Of a stretch of 64,000 nucleotides of DNA, positions 1 to 13,400 are shown piece by piece. The stretch is from assembly GCA_000149265.1 (NCBI GenBank), contig CH003295.1, positions 136,629 through 200,628 of the forward strand, in the 5' to 3' direction. The translations under genes and the position numbers were made by a program. Source of the stretch: Ciona savignyi. Lineage: Eukaryota > Chordata > Ascidiacea > Phlebobranchia > Cionidae. Under the pieces are notes generated by a model. The model searched no databases. It saw only the letters and a program-made list of their open reading frames with translations, and was not told the DNA's origin. Positions within the stretch are counted from its first letter, which is position 1, and the number at the start of each line of letters is the position of its first letter.

Positions 1-325
1 AGGAAACTTTTTTCCATAACGTCAGCATGTTTGGTATATATTCATAACCGCTTGAACTCACACTTCAGTCACCGGAACTATTTCAGTTTGTCAGTTTGCA
101 TATTGGATAATAGTGGAATATAATACGACTTTTATTACGTCCTCGATTCCATTGAATATAGGCAGTAATTATCAAGAAAACAGAGAGTTAAACCGATTTT
201 CAATTGCAACTGTATTTTCGCTACATTGACTGCAATTACAACGGCATTGTTATGATCATACAATGCAGTTAACTGTGTTTCATTTTAATGTTACTTTTGT
301 TTCACAAGTTAATGTACAATTGTAT

Positions 326-1805
326 TTACTGTCGATGTGTGGGTCTCTCACACAACACGTGACCAGGAGTATAACACGGACTGTCGTTCCATTGATGAGG
401 GCGGTGGGGTGTAATGAACGCACAATCCTCCCCGTTGTACTCATTATTTTGAGCGTTATTGGGTTCGGTTCTTATCCAGTTGGTCCAATAGTGATCCGCC
501 AACATACCGTCGTCCCACACCCATGTACCTTCGTCCACGCGATCTGTCAACCCGATGTAAATATACGCTGTCTTTGTACGGAATAACTTTTTCAAAGCAC
601 TGGAACGAAAGAAAGTTGATGTGAAAAAGAAGAGTTGACTTGTGGTTTATATCGTGAATATGTACGGTTCAGACTATAGGACGACCTGGTCTAGGAAAAC
701 TCACTTGAAAGTAGTTTCTTGCCGAACACCAACTGTTGCTATTTTTGACCCCATGTATGTACACATAGATCGAGCGTCGCCATAACTCAAAGCAATATAG
801 TTATGTTTGATTCTGTATTCGTAACCGTTTCCACCGTCGTACCAACCTATATAAATAAACATTTAATAGCTTAGTACTTGACCGATTTAAAAAACCTTGA
901 CCAGACCTTGGTTGAAATCGCCCAAAGTTGTACGAAGATGATTTAAAGACAAGGTGCGTTCAATGCGACGCACTCTCACTGAAATACAAGAATGTGCCTA
1001 CTTAAATTAATGTGATATTTCAGCTACTGTTTTATGCAACTGCATTAAAATACCTTCAACAATGTGCAGATGGTTTCTCAGTACGGCGATCATCGCATCT
1101 ATAATGTGAAATGGTAAAATGCAGAAAATAAACAGACAATGGAACGCAAGTTTAAAATTATCTATTGACCGACCTTGTTGCTGTTTTATCTTGAGGGCAC
1201 GCTTTGTTGTTCGATTGAGTTTTCTATGCAATTCAAGTACTTCGTCTATAAAATTTAAATATTTTTATAGCAAAAGCTCTCGTGAGGTGAAATCAGATGG
1301 ATATGCTAGGCGTTAGGATAATCATGTTTCTCCCCGTTAATAGAAAAACGCAAGGGGCATTAACATATGGGCAATCGTGAGATGATCTCACGCCCAACTC
1401 TGGATTGTCAGAGCTATTGGAGTGTGTTATGAAAGACTGAGAAGGTCTTTTAATTTGGTAGAACCCATCATTGCATTAGGTTTAGGCAATGTCCGTTAAA
1501 TGCGACAACTGACGACCCTACCTTAAGACCAGTTTCGAATCTGCAACCCTTCTACTAAAAGGCGACGCACTATAACCCATCAAGTAAATCTGTCGGACAT
1601 TTTATATTATGCGCTTACTCTGAATTTGTTTCAGTTGAATGCTTGTTTCAACAGTACCCAATGAGAAGTTAACATTCCGTGTGGCATTAGTAGTTGAGCA
1701 AACAGCAGAAACACTACATGCTTGCAGGTTGTTTTCTTCTTCTGTGGTATATTGTGAAAAAACAGCTGATATCAAAACAACGACGACACCGACTACTTTT
1801 AACAT
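326..1805 (-). CDS. Secreted single-domain C-type lectin, three exons
   Basis: Coding exons on the minus strand are 1805-1619, 846-705 and 599-326. They total 603 nt and encode 200 aa, and the phases join cleanly (1, then 2). Exon 1 starts MLKVVGVVVVLISAVFSQ, a typical signal peptide, followed by a short Thr/Asn-rich stretch. Exons 2 and 3 make one C-type lectin domain of about 138 residues: a WYDGGNGYEYRI-like start, then CTYMGSKIA, YIGLTDR, the EPN motif (mannose-type calcium site in known lectins), WND and a closing Cys near PGHVLCE. The family binds sugars outside the cell, often in immunity; the ligand here is inferred only from EPN plus WND. A SINE lies in intron 1. TTTATT at 131-136, an AATAAA on the minus strand, could be the poly(A) signal. 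The domain call is firm; the orthologue is not identified. Confidence 0.85.
1311..1602 (-). repeat. tRNA-derived SINE, copy 1 (lectin intron 1)
   Basis: Read on the minus strand, this copy starts with a tRNA-like head (a degenerate A box near AGTGCGTCGCC and a B-box-like GCAGATTCGAAACTGG). It continues with a body shared with copies at 27.5, 36.4, 55.6, 59.4 and 61.5 kb, and ends in an ATCCT-type tail. The shared body includes AATGTCCGTTAA, AACCCAT and a gcaatcgtgagatgatctca segment. It lies wholly inside the lectin's first intron. The family resembles tRNA-derived SINEs known from Ciona; the exact family name was not checked. Confidence 0.75.
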
Positions 1806-2599
1806 TTGTAACTTCCTTGCTAAAATTCTGCCACCAGCAACTTAAAACGATGATTCACTTATTTTCTGGAAAATTTAAATTGTGGGTGTAAAAGTTTTGG
1901 CATATTTTCTCATATAAATAGACTGACATATGACAAATCTAAAGCTTTGTCGTATAGACTGGCCTATATGTGACTAAGGATAGAATGAAAAAACAAACAA
2001 ATTCCCATATTATCAAATATCGGAACTGTTTAGCAAATGACTATCAAATAGATAGTCAACTTATCTGCGCGAAATGTTAAAACATTTAAGCTGTGATCAA
2101 CTTTTTAGATGCATTTTATAGCTTCACCCTTTGGCGATTTAGACTTCTTGTTGCTTAAGGGACAATAGGCAATACTTTCTCCTAAATATAACCAGCCCAC
2201 GCATAAATACGTTTTAGCCCACGCAATTGTGGGAAGATTTTTATTGGTCATAGTATTGCAGCGAATTTAAAAATTTGATAATTTTACGATAACAGTGTTT
2301 TGGACTTTTTTAGCAGCAAATCTTGCGTTGTTGGTTTGCAGTACAAAATTCCTGCCGTTGGAAAATCACAACAGATCCAAGTTGTTTTATCACCTTTCTT
2401 GGAAATTGATTGCAAGTAGCCTATATATCTCGAAAGACTTTATAAAAATGTAGCCCATGTTTAAACATTTATTTAAATATAGACGAAGAGAAAATACATA
2501 GGCTATGGTATTTCTGTTTTAGCCCCTAAATGCAAAAGGCCAAAAATGTGTAGCACGTACAATCGTCAGATTTATTCTCGATAAGCAAGGGGGTAAAAT

Positions 2600-2878
2600 T
2601 GCATCGGTCCCATGACCACCCCTTCTCGTCGGCTCCACTATTGCACCGGTCGCTTTCCCGCACAATTTTATTGTGTAATAATTTTGATATAAACCTTCAT
2701 TTTTCCAGTTTTGTTAATTTATCCGTTAGGTTCGGCCAGGTTCGGCTGCGTTTTGTAATTGATTAGATTATATACGTGTTTTAACCACTGCAGTTTTACC
2801 ATATTTTTTCCGTCTCCAATTATTTATCAAAGTTTCCTTCGACATCCTTGTGGCAACAAAAAAAATAAACTAAATAAT
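2600..2878 (+). repeat. Dispersed repeat with ACTAA-type tail, copy 1
   Basis: This segment shares blocks with 26640-26945: a gaccaccccttctc start, CGGTCGC(T/G)TT(T/A)CCGCACA, a GGTTCGG or GGTTTGG block, a gtgttttaac block, and an end reading GGCAA(C/A)AAA followed by AATAAACTAAA. The order of shared blocks and the simple tail suggest a SINE or the 3' end of a LINE. Shorter pieces lie at 34780-34905 and 30553-30590. No open frame is present. Confidence 0.55.
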
Positions 2879-3330
2879 ACGGTTCACAAATCGCAACGGT
2901 GAACGTTTTTTATTTTCGTTTTCTATCCAGCTTCGCTCTAATGGGTTTTTATTCACTAGAGCATGACTGGCGGTGGACACAAACAGTTGAAGTACAAAAT
3001 GTTAAAACGTAGTATGTGCTGATGTTATTTTGGCATGTCTTTTATGTATCAATTTAGTGGTTGTATATATAGTAGATTGAATATTAAGTGTGTTACTTGG
3101 TTAATCGTTTCATGAGGAATCATTTTTATCGAAAACTCGCTATTCGGTTGTGTTCTTACTTCTTGGAACAATATACTCAACGTGAACTTCTTGGAACTTA
3201 TATTTAACTTGAACATGAGCAAATACCTTGCTGATATTCACCAAAAATCTTAATAATACACAACAAAGTGCCAAAGTTCCTATTACCTAATGGTGGGCGC
3301 ACTGGGGTGAAACAGCAGTGTGGGAAAGAA

Positions 3331-3464
3331 GGGAAACTGCTTATAAAGTAAAGATCATGATATTAGAGTTAGTGTAAGTGCTTGGGTTAAAGTTAGTTTT
3401 GGGTTGAGATTGTGTTTGGGGCAGGGTTAGAATTAGTTTCCATAGTTTTAGTAAGCAGTTTCCC
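3331..3464. repeat. Palindromic element with GGTTAG-like core, copy A
   Basis: Terminal inverted repeats GGGAAACTGCTTA (3331-3343) and TAAGCAGTTTCCC (3452-3464) flank a G/T-rich core of degenerate GGTTAG and GGGTT units. The core is closely similar to the reverse complement of 60752-60822, although the termini there are different. It is a MITE-like non-autonomous element; no family is assigned. Confidence 0.6.
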
Positions 3465-3839
3465 ACCTTTATCACGATTTTTTCTTTAAAATATAGTTTT
3501 TATTTTTTATGAAAAAAAATTTCTGCTTTCAATAAAATATAATGGGCTGTTAATGATCGCCATGACATATCTTTTATTTGTGCTACCACATTACCATTTT
3601 AAAACCTAAATACAACATCTTATTAACAAAGTAAAAAAATTGTTTAAAGGCTTTTTATGTAAACAACTTTATACCCACAAGTATATCCACAATGATTTTT
3701 TGTTGGTATGATTATGAATATAGGTAGTTTAAAATATAAACATCAATAGTCGTTCAGGTTATGTCTAACTTGTGCTTTTCTAGCTAAAACTTAATTTGCC
3801 TATAAAAGTGTGGTATCATCAGAAAATTTATCATTCTTG

Positions 3840-3939
3840 NNNNNNNNNNNNNNNNNNNNNNNNNNNNNNNNNNNNNNNNNNNNNNNNNNNNNNNNNNNNN
3901 NNNNNNNNNNNNNNNNNNNNNNNNNNNNNNNNNNNNNNN
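3840..3939. other. Assembly gap of 100 Ns
   Basis: Exactly 100 undetermined bases occupy this interval. This is the usual placeholder for a scaffold gap of unknown size, so distances across it are unreliable. Confidence 0.99.
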
Positions 3940-6805
3940 GTAAATAATTTTAACTAATAAATTTCTAATGTTGTTTAATCTGTATCATATCCAAGTGTGC
4001 CAAATTTTATTTAAAACAGAAAAGAAAATGTTCCACAGTGACAGTCTTGTTGATTTGACTTAAAATAATCCTTACATGTAATAGCACACACCATGTTTTA
4101 AAGGAAATTTAATTTTTGATACGTATTACATTTTGGTGATAAAACAACACCTAATAAGATGTTTTTTCTTTGTTTTTTTGTCTGCGGTGATTAAACAAGA
4201 GACCAACGTACCATGTATTGTCAACCTGTTTGTTGCTTCACTGTTGCTTATTGCTTTAATTGCAGTATTTATTACATGCTGCACAAACAGTAGGCTATTG
4301 TTATGTTAACAATGTAATTGTTTTTTTTAATTAAGTTTCTTTGCAATTTGCAACCGTTGTAAAACATAAACCTTGTAAATAAAGTATTGATAATCAAGGG
4401 TCATGCATAGAAATTCTTAAGTAAACATGGCGAATTCCCAATATCTGAACTAAACGTCTTTAACAAATTGAAATGCATTTCTCAATGACAATAAAATAGT
4501 TTGTCTTTAAATAAGACTTGTATATTAAATTAACTTTATATCTATGTACGGTACTGCTTAAACTTAAAAACCGATGTGCAAAACATGCATTTGTGTAGGC
4601 AGGCGCGCCGAAGATACGAAAAGCCAGGGCATGCGAGGGTTGAGAGAAAATCAATTTCGCGTCCGGCGCGCCAAAAAAATTTTTTAACATTAAATTGCTC
4701 TAGAATGCATCTCTTTGACATTTCAAACTAGGCTCTTAACGTTAAAAAATTTCGAGCTGGTACCGATTCGGCATGATTAGTAAAAAAATTATTAAATAAT
4801 TTGGAGCCCTCGCGTTCGTCACGCCGATTGCAATAAAATCTCCAGCTAAAAACAAAATAGATTAAGTAAATAAATTGTATAAACTTCTCTTGTTTTGCAA
4901 TGTTGACTTTAGACTTCAACTGACATTTACGGTAATGTATCTTTCATTGCCACAAAAAGCGATGCGATGATGCAAGTTGTTTTCCGAGCTCTCGCTTTAA
5001 AAAATGTTCGGACGTCTTCGCACGATAGATGCGCTTTCGGTAAGGAGAAACGCACTACGCGTATTAGGTGCTCTAGTATTATGAGTTCCATTAGACTTCT
5101 ATTTAGAATATAAGATATTATAGATGCCAGTGGTTGTTGTACGCCTCTTTATTAAGCTTGTGTAAATGTTTATAGCCTATCCAATCCTATAAAAATTCCT
5201 TAGATTCCGGTTAGTTATAATCGTCTGGTTTGCAGCCAAAGGAGTTAACAAATAATTTAATCGGCCCGACGTAAACAATTCGACTTTCCTTACTTGCGTG
5301 TAATTAGTGAAAACAAATGTTATATTCCAAATGTGTATGTGCGCGTCTGGGAAATCAAATGATCTCGGCAATTAAGGACGTATCTAAAAAGTAGTTTAAA
5401 ATCAATTTAGTTAGGGCAGGCATAGATTCAACAGGGCATTACGTAGCGGGATCTAATTAATCATTCTGTAAAACTAAATCATGCAAACAACAATAAATCA
5501 CATTGTTAAACCTGACAATTTTAATTGTGTAAAATGCGTAAAATAAGTTTTAACTCAATTTTCGATTTATATTTTTAATTGATAACAGACTATTTATACT
5601 AAAGAAACATTAGTTTACTCTCTCTTATCATTAGCGTGCGCTTCGAGCGTTCGCACGAGTCATCAAAAAGATACACGCGTCTACTCATTCCGGCCAGGTG
5701 CAAGTTGGACCAAAGCCAAACAATCCTCCTACTTACATGCTACGCCGAAGATTGCTTAATAAATTAGGTTAAAAGAAACGGATTAGCTTTCCTAAATGTC
5801 ATTATTACACTCATTACCGAATATAAAACTTATGCTTGGTAGTTGGAATATATCTTTAAATACCTTAAAAGATATACCTTTAAAAGTACCTGGTTGTTTC
5901 TTACGTTGTTGTTTCATTGACGCCCCTGTATAATCACAGCAAAGGTGCGACCAAATATATACGCAAAATATATATTATACGTTTTACCTCAAACCGTATA
6001 AAAATTTTAAATTTTATATGTTTTAAGCTTTAGCTCAAGCTTAATATGTGCAGTTAAGTAGTGTAAATAACAGTTTAATCGATTTATAGCTATGAAGTAA
6101 AACTATATTTCTCTCATAGTTTGCATTTTCGCGTCAGAAAATAAGCGTTTTTTGGACCCAGTTTAGATCGCGATCGGATCGGCAAGGATTTTAATGATCG
6201 TGAAAAATCCTGATCGGCACTGCACTAGGTATTACCGCGTATGTACCAATGTAGACACAAAAAACGCGTTGTTCTCCCATCGCGACGCTTGTATGTCTTG
6301 CGTAGTTGAGTTGTAGTACAGACAAGCAATTAATGTAAACGATCTGATGATCGAAACGCGTAAAAATCAGGTGATGCTGCATACCCTGGCATTTTGCCAG
6401 GGTCGGCTGGCGTACTCTGCATACCCGCGTTCGGCGCCAGTGTGTGTAGGAAAGAAGTTTGTCGAACGCTTTTTAAGCATAGTTTCTAAATTTTGCGTTG
6501 TTAAAGTTTGTCTAGTTAACTTCTATTACACAAAAGACAAAACAACATTCACACGATAATTGTTTGATTGTCAATGAAATATAAAAACCATTTACATATT
6601 GATTGTTGAACTTTATATTATGTAATACAAGTTATGCTTGGTTGTAATTAAGAAAAGTTAGCTTGTATAAATCAAAATGTATGGTAACAGGGCCGATGTA
6701 GAGTATGTATAAATGGGCAATATCAATATAACATATTAGCCCCAAAAATGCATAATGAGAAGTGTAGCACTAAGGTTTATTGCGATCATTTAAAAAGTGT
6801 TACTA
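3940..6805. other. Intergenic, no gene recognised
   Basis: This AT-rich stretch holds only short open frames without recognisable motifs. Two identical CpG palindromes GGCGCGCC lie at 4602-4609 and 4665-4672 in otherwise AT-rich DNA. Around 6165-6225, GATCGGCAAGGATTTT is roughly mirrored by an AAAATCCTGATCGGCA-like segment, a possible decayed palindrome. Confidence 0.5.
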
Positions 6806-7321
6806 CAGTGGAACCCCGCTTGGAGACCACCTCGATAACACGACCACCTCATTATCAGGACCACTTTAGTGCGGTCCCGAATAATTTACTATGGTAATGC
6901 ATTGCATTCTGTTTCAATAACGCGACCACCCCGGTTTCCAGACCAGGACCGCCATATTTTGGTCCAAAACTTAAAATTTGACTTCGCTTAAGTGACCACA
7001 TGTGCTAAATAATTTGCCTTTGTCACCAAAATAACAAGGTTAAATTTCTTTTATGATCAAAACAATAAGAATGAATGAGCCCACACAAAAAATAATGTGG
7101 CAGGCAGAACTGAATCCTACAAGATAAACTTTAGTATTAAATTCATTCTGCAGTATCTGATAAAAATAATGGCATTTGGTGAAAATTTAGTAAAAATGCA
7201 GACGTTTAAGCTGCATATGACGACAACTTGCTGCAAATCAAAATTCACTAACACGACCACCCCGCTAACGCGACCGCTTGATGACGGTCCCATAGGTGGT
7301 CAGGTAAGCGGGGTTCTACTG
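6806..7321. mobile_element. pogo/Tigger-like MITE with TA target duplication
   Basis: The left end reads CAGTGGAACCCCGCTT and the right end, on the opposite strand, reads CAGTAGAACCCCGCTTACC. Both are flanked by TA (6804-6805 and 7322-7323). Subterminal repeats of the type ACGACCACCCCG recur near both ends. CAGT...GAACC termini with a TA duplication are the hallmark of pogo/Tigger-class Tc1-mariner relatives. At 516 bp without a transposase frame it is non-autonomous. Its right end lies 123 bp before the CEP152 start codon. Confidence 0.85.
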
Positions 7322-7444
7322 TATGTGTGTTCATACTCAAAGGCACGTTTTTTTATGCAAATCCATGATAAAATAATGAAAACCAATATTTTTTATTAAG
7401 CATTTATATAAAGATACTGTTGCTAGATAAGATGGTATCGTAAC

Positions 7445-10400
7445 ATGTCGGTAATATTGCCTGGATCGAGTATTAATTTTGATGGAGCTGATCTCCAGCG
7501 TTCTGAAGAAGAAGAGATACAGAGGGAAGATCGAAAGCAACAACAAGAGGTCATCTATTTTTATTATCAATTTCTGTGCATTTATTGCCATTGTTAGATA
7601 AAATCTGTTTTGCAAAATTTTATTTCAAAAATTACTTCTATAACCTGTATAACAACAGTGTTGTTAAATTTAAATCACCGGAATGTTTTAATAGCATCTG
7701 AAATATGAAATAAAGACCGTTCAAAGAGGTTCAAGCTATATTTGCTATTACAATACAATGGTGATTAGTCATATTTTGGTAGTTGAAAAGCTCTTGGCGT
7801 GCTTAAGCACGTTGTTTAATTTCACACAACCAGCCATTGTAATTTCGTCATTGTTAGTCTCTGTAAGTGGATCATAGGGCTTTCTTTCATAAATACATTG
7901 TTTGGTCATTTATTTTCGTTGAGTAAACTCTCTATTTTACTCTTTTCCTATAAAAGGACTAAAGGAGATTAAAGCACTTGTGTGAATTACAGACCTTTCA
8001 CGGAATTATAACCTGTGACATGAATATTTTAACCTGGAAAAATAATCTGACATTTTAATATTGTATTAGTGTCAAAGTCACTGAAAGATGTTAGATACCA
8101 GTACAACAGGAACAGTAGTTAAACTGTTATCAATTCTAGTAAGATAAATGGATGTTTCTATTGCAATTAGTCACTGTACAGAAATCAAACAGGGATTGTT
8201 ACTTGTAAGTTTAAGTTGTTTAAGATATTTTCCATGATAAATTGTTTTAATTGTTTATATGAGTTACCAGTATGGCATTTAACTGGAGATAGCTTATAGT
8301 AAAACCTTACGTTAGTTTTGTTCTATTTACCAACATACAATTATCCCGACATCAATCGTAAAATGCCAAAATCAAGATACGGTATTATCTGTATGTTTCT
8401 GTGATCTAGAAATACTATGGGTGTTAAAGTTCAGTGTTGATGCATCATAAACATTGTTTTGTTTCAGCTTCATGATCTTTTGTCAGCGGAATTGCCTGAT
8501 GATCTACTTGAAGATGATCATGTGAGCAATGCATCTGCTCATGAGCATGACTCATACAATCTATCCCGTGATTCCTCACACTCAGGTATTTTTCTTGAGT
8601 ATGTTTGCCTTTTTAAGTTTTACGACTATATTTGTTAGCAGTTATGATAGGAATAATCATTTTATCATAATGATATGAGTAGTAATTTTATTATCAAAAT
8701 ATTCAAACAAGGTTGATCATGTGTATCAGAATAAAAAGACATTTAGTGTGTTGGTGGTAAATATTGCCAACTTTGAACTTGTTTTTAACAACCAAATGTA
8801 CCTAACATTATGGATGAAAGACACAATCAATGAATTTTCGACTTGCTTACCTACCTTTTGCAATGCATATATAACTGTATAATATTATACAGTACAACTT
8901 ACATAATAATTTATTTTGTTATGAGAATGTTTTAAGGACAGGCGAAGTTAAAAAAATGCATAGTATAAATTCATCCTAAATTAGCCTTAAAAACAAAAAA
9001 GCTCCTTTATAGGTATGTTTTAAGGCAAAAGCAGTGCTGAAAAATGCTTGCAGAATGTCATGCCATCGACATCCCCATTTCTCTAATTTCCTTTTTTTTA
9101 AAAGTGTTAAAAATCCGTGCGAATAACACTCGCGTGTTTACTTGCGTGACACACGGCGTGCAAGTAAGAATTTACACTTGCAAATAAAGAACAAATAAAC
9201 TTCTGTACCGGTATTTTGTTTACCCCCCCCCATTTTCTATTCAACTGGCATATAGGGGAATAAAAAACAAAGCCGCATCCTTGCCACCGTTTTTATTATA
9301 TGCATGGCGCATACGAATACTGAAGTCTCTAATACTTACAGCAGCATCATAAAAAGACGGGCTGGTAATTGATTTAATCATGTTACTCGCATGAAAGATT
9401 TACTTGCGTTACTCTGGTAAGCTTCCACACACCTGAATTCTTACTTGCCTGAAATTTAATGGTTATTGGCCCTGGCACTGTGACCATATTATCATCTTTT
9501 TCCAACACTGGACACAAGTATTAATTAAAAGTATTCCTTTATTACAGAATCTATATAGGTACACTTGTTTACATCAACAATTATCAATTTTTATATCTTG
9601 TGAACTGCGTTGGTTTATAAAATTTTCGTAAAAATTATTTATTGCTAATAATATTACCAAAGTATTTTTAATTATTACCGATCGTGGTTGTATTAACTTT
9701 ACTGTCCAATCGTGAACCAAGTTTTTTTCTTTCTGAATTTCCACATTTAGATTTAAACTTATTCAAAAGTGTGGTTATTATGTTCTCAAGCACTTGCGAA
9801 TACAGCACAGGATTAAGAGTACTATTAATTGGAAGCAAAAGTCCAGCGCTCACTACATACACAATAGCATTTAGCTTAAAACCAGATAGATTAATATAAG
9901 CAAGAATACAGAGGGGCATCCAACATGAAAAATCTGTGGCGATTAGTCGACTAATCTTTCTTTGCAGGTTTTTATTCTTAGCTTCATTTCTGCTGTCCTT
10001 CATTTTCGTTCCTAGTTTGTAAATGATAGCATAACTTATAACCATGTATAGAAACATTGAGAAGTTTAAAGTGGTAACGATGGTTGAAAATTCCCAAGCT
10101 GCATCACCCACTTTAACAAACAATCTTGGCATGCAAACACTTGTTTCGCTGTAGTAACCGAATTCACCGATAACGCTTAAACTTTTAAAGTTTGCTTTAA
10201 GTAGATCTTGCATATGTTGCCAGTCTAATGTTCCAAATGTTGTATTGGTGTTTTCTCCGATTCGCTGAATAAGCTGAATGACATCTGCTTTTCTCATAAT
10301 TTGTCTGGAATAGAAATAATTTGGAAACCATATTGAAGATAGAAAGTATTCTGTTTCGGCGAAAAGTGGTATGGTCCCTAGAAAAATTGCAATCACCCAA

Positions 10401-13400
10401 ACAATAACCAATGAAAAACAAAATGGTTTCCAGCTAACGTGTTGCATTCGAATTGGATCCCACACAGATAACAATCGAAAAGTTGTCATCAAAGTCATTG
10501 TTACAGCAGATGCTTCGATTGATGTAACCACCAGCGCTCCCAAGAATGAGCACAAACTACTGCTTCTCCATTCCAAGTCATGGTAACAGTAAGAACCTGA
10601 AAATGTTAACCCTTTGATAGATATAGCAATGAGGTAAACACCCATAAGAAAGTCTGAAAATGAAATATTTATAATGAACAAATGATTGACTAGAGCAACC
10701 GGATTATTGCCCTTTATCAATTTGATGACCGAACCGGTACAAACAATAGAATTTCCTACAATGGCAATGATTCCCATGAACCAAAATAATATGCGAAAAA
10801 ATTGGTTAGCAATCATTTCACGTGGTGATGAAAAGATTGAGGACTTGTTGCTGTTTATAGGACATTCATCACTTCCATCAAAACAATCTTTTATTCCATT
10901 TTCCACTGTGTTTACAGGAACTGAGAGTGGCTTTCCATTTCTACAATAAAATCGTGTAAACTGGCATAATGACTTAGCTTCATCCGAACCATCATCACAG
11001 TTGATTTCTCCATCACACATATCTGCCCTTGGTATACTGATAAAATGACCATTTTTACAATAAAATTGGGTGGTGCAGTTTACTTCATCAAAGCCATGTC
11101 TACAGATATTGCTTAGGTCACCGAATCCTTGAAGTTTTTCTTTTCCATCGCAGTAAGCCAATTTATTTCTTAGCAGGTCTTGGTGGCATAAAATATTTAC
11201 ATCACAAAAGTGGGATTTCAATGGACAGTCAACACACTCATCTTCGCGGTTCCAGCATTCCGGTATTCCATCACACTTTATTGCACTTCCTATAGAATTG
11301 TCGGAGAGTTTGCATGTGATTTGTTCAAACCCTTTGGTCAATTGATTCTGGGAACAGTACCTCATATTTGTATTATTGGCACATGCTATGTTTGCATTGC
11401 ACAGTGTTTTTGAAGTAGACACGCAGTTACCATTACACAGCATTTCATCAAATTTGCACAACTGTCGTGATGTTGTAAGTGTTTCAATGCAAGTCTTCTG
11501 ATTCTCGCACAAACATTCATCGGACAGATCGTAACAGTCAATGGTGCCATCACAGACTTGATTTGGTGCCAGCAGTAACTTTCCATCTAAACATTCAAAG
11601 CATTTTAGTTTTCCGTTGATGAAGCATTCATCAGATCCGTCAGCGCAGTAAGAGGTGGAATCATACAAATTAATTTGTGGTAGAACGCATTCAACATTAT
11701 TTTGAACATACTGAATTTTAGCTTTGCATTTGAAACCTGGAACGTTGTATTTATTTCCACTTCCATCAGGACAGACCTGTTTCCCACTGCAAAGATTTTT
11801 TTCTTCAATTAAGTCACCATTATCACATTGAGTAAACATCCATGTTGTATTTGAAATATGTGATGAGTCACACCACCATACCAATTGATTACTATTGTTG
11901 GCGTGGTAAATATAAGTCCGAATGCAAATGTGGGGTTTGAAATGATATCTAAAACTCAGATGTTTAAATTTTTCATATTCTGATGCATTTCGACATAAAG
12001 TAGTGTGGTCATTGTGTTCCTGAGTAAATACAGTAACTAACTCACACGCTTCATCAGATTTGTCAAAGCAGTCTGTTTTACCATCAAGGACTTTTGCTGG
12101 GTCAATACAGCCATACTTGGATGTACAGTTGCCAATCACATCAAGACATCCACATTTTACTTGATTAGAAGAGCACATACAATTTGATTCATCACTCCAA
12201 TCACCGCAATCGTTGTTTTGGTCACAGCGTTTAGTTTTGTCGTAACAGTTTGGTATTTTCAAATATTCCGGTGGGCAATGGTTGCCTTGACATGGGCTGT
12301 CACATAAAAACTCATTTTCTTGACATGTTTTTGGGCAGTTGATTTCATCACCCCAATCCCCACAGTCATTTTGGTGATCACACTTTTGTTTTGCTGTGTA
12401 GCATCGCAACACCGCGTCGTTACGCACAGTGCAACCATCTACAGAGGAGTTAGATGTGTTGTTGCATGGGCAGTGAAGCTCATTTGCTTTGCACTTGCAG
12501 TTTTTCTCATCACTTTGATCCCCACAATCATCGTGTCCATTGCACTTTTGCAATTCTGTGTAAAATCCCAAACTTTGATCTGAGCAACCATCCACACTGT
12601 GGTTACAATCGCATGTATAGGCATATGTGCAGTTATTCTCATCGGTACCATCTTCACAATTTAACTTTGCGTCACATTTCATGCTTGGTGAATAACACTG
12701 AAAGTCTAGAACACTGCAGCCAGCTTCAGTCAACTGGCAATCACAAGGCAGTGTACCAGCATGACATGAGCAGTTTCTTTCATCACTGCCGTCAATGCAA
12801 TCCAATATTCCGTTGCACTTTTGTGTTTGGTTGTAACAGTGTGACATGAAAACTTCGAAATCCACCTTGCATCCTTCCACTGTTTTATGACAGTCACATG
12901 CAAACATGTCACTTGCACAAGTACAGTTTCTCTCATCACTCCAGTCTCCACAGAAGTTGTATCCATCACATGTTTTCGATGTTTCGACACACTGAGGAAT
13001 TATTCCATCCGTAGCTGGACAACCCTCAACGCTTGTATGGCATTTGCAGGTGGAGTGAAAATTGTCGCAGGAGCAATTTGAACGGCCGCTATCCGAGTAG
13101 GAATGCAAGCATTTGTTCAGCTCATTTCCTGAAATACATTAATAAAATTATATTTAAATATTTTTTTTTCTGGTATCACCCGAATAAAAATATCTTACCT
13201 TCGGACAAGTGTCCCTGCAAGGTTATTGTCAAATAAATTGTCGCAAATAATACAGCTAAATGTATCTCCATAAATATGCGATGTATGTCAAACGATACAC
13301 TACTAGTATGCCCCTAAGAACTCTTGTCTCTGTCAGTTTGCGCAACATATAACATCACTAACTTTTTTCAACATGAAACATCACTAAATGTTTTAAGAAT

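Larger units (their letters stand above)
1806..3839. other. Intergenic, AT-rich, contains two repeat copies
   Basis: I see no coding gene between the lectin start and the assembly gap. The stretch holds an ACTAA-tailed repeat (about 2600-2878) and a small palindromic element with a GGTTAG-like core (3331-3464). The sequence CTATTTATA, read on the minus strand around 1911-1920, lies about 105 bp upstream of the lectin ATG and is a weak TATA-box candidate. Confidence 0.6.

Noticed and set aside
3365-3440. Interstitial telomere repeat
   Set aside because: The GGTTAG units are degenerate, the core is framed by inverted repeats, and it recurs at 60.8 kb with other ends, so a transposon core explains it better.
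9100-9460. Repeated TTACTTGCGT and CTTGCAAGT-like motifs
   Set aside because: This may be the remains of an inverted-repeat element, but the ends could not be defined by eye.
12320-13081. Several open frames on both strands overlapping the receptor gene
   Set aside because: They are Cys/His-rich shadows of the LDLa-encoding exon in other frames.
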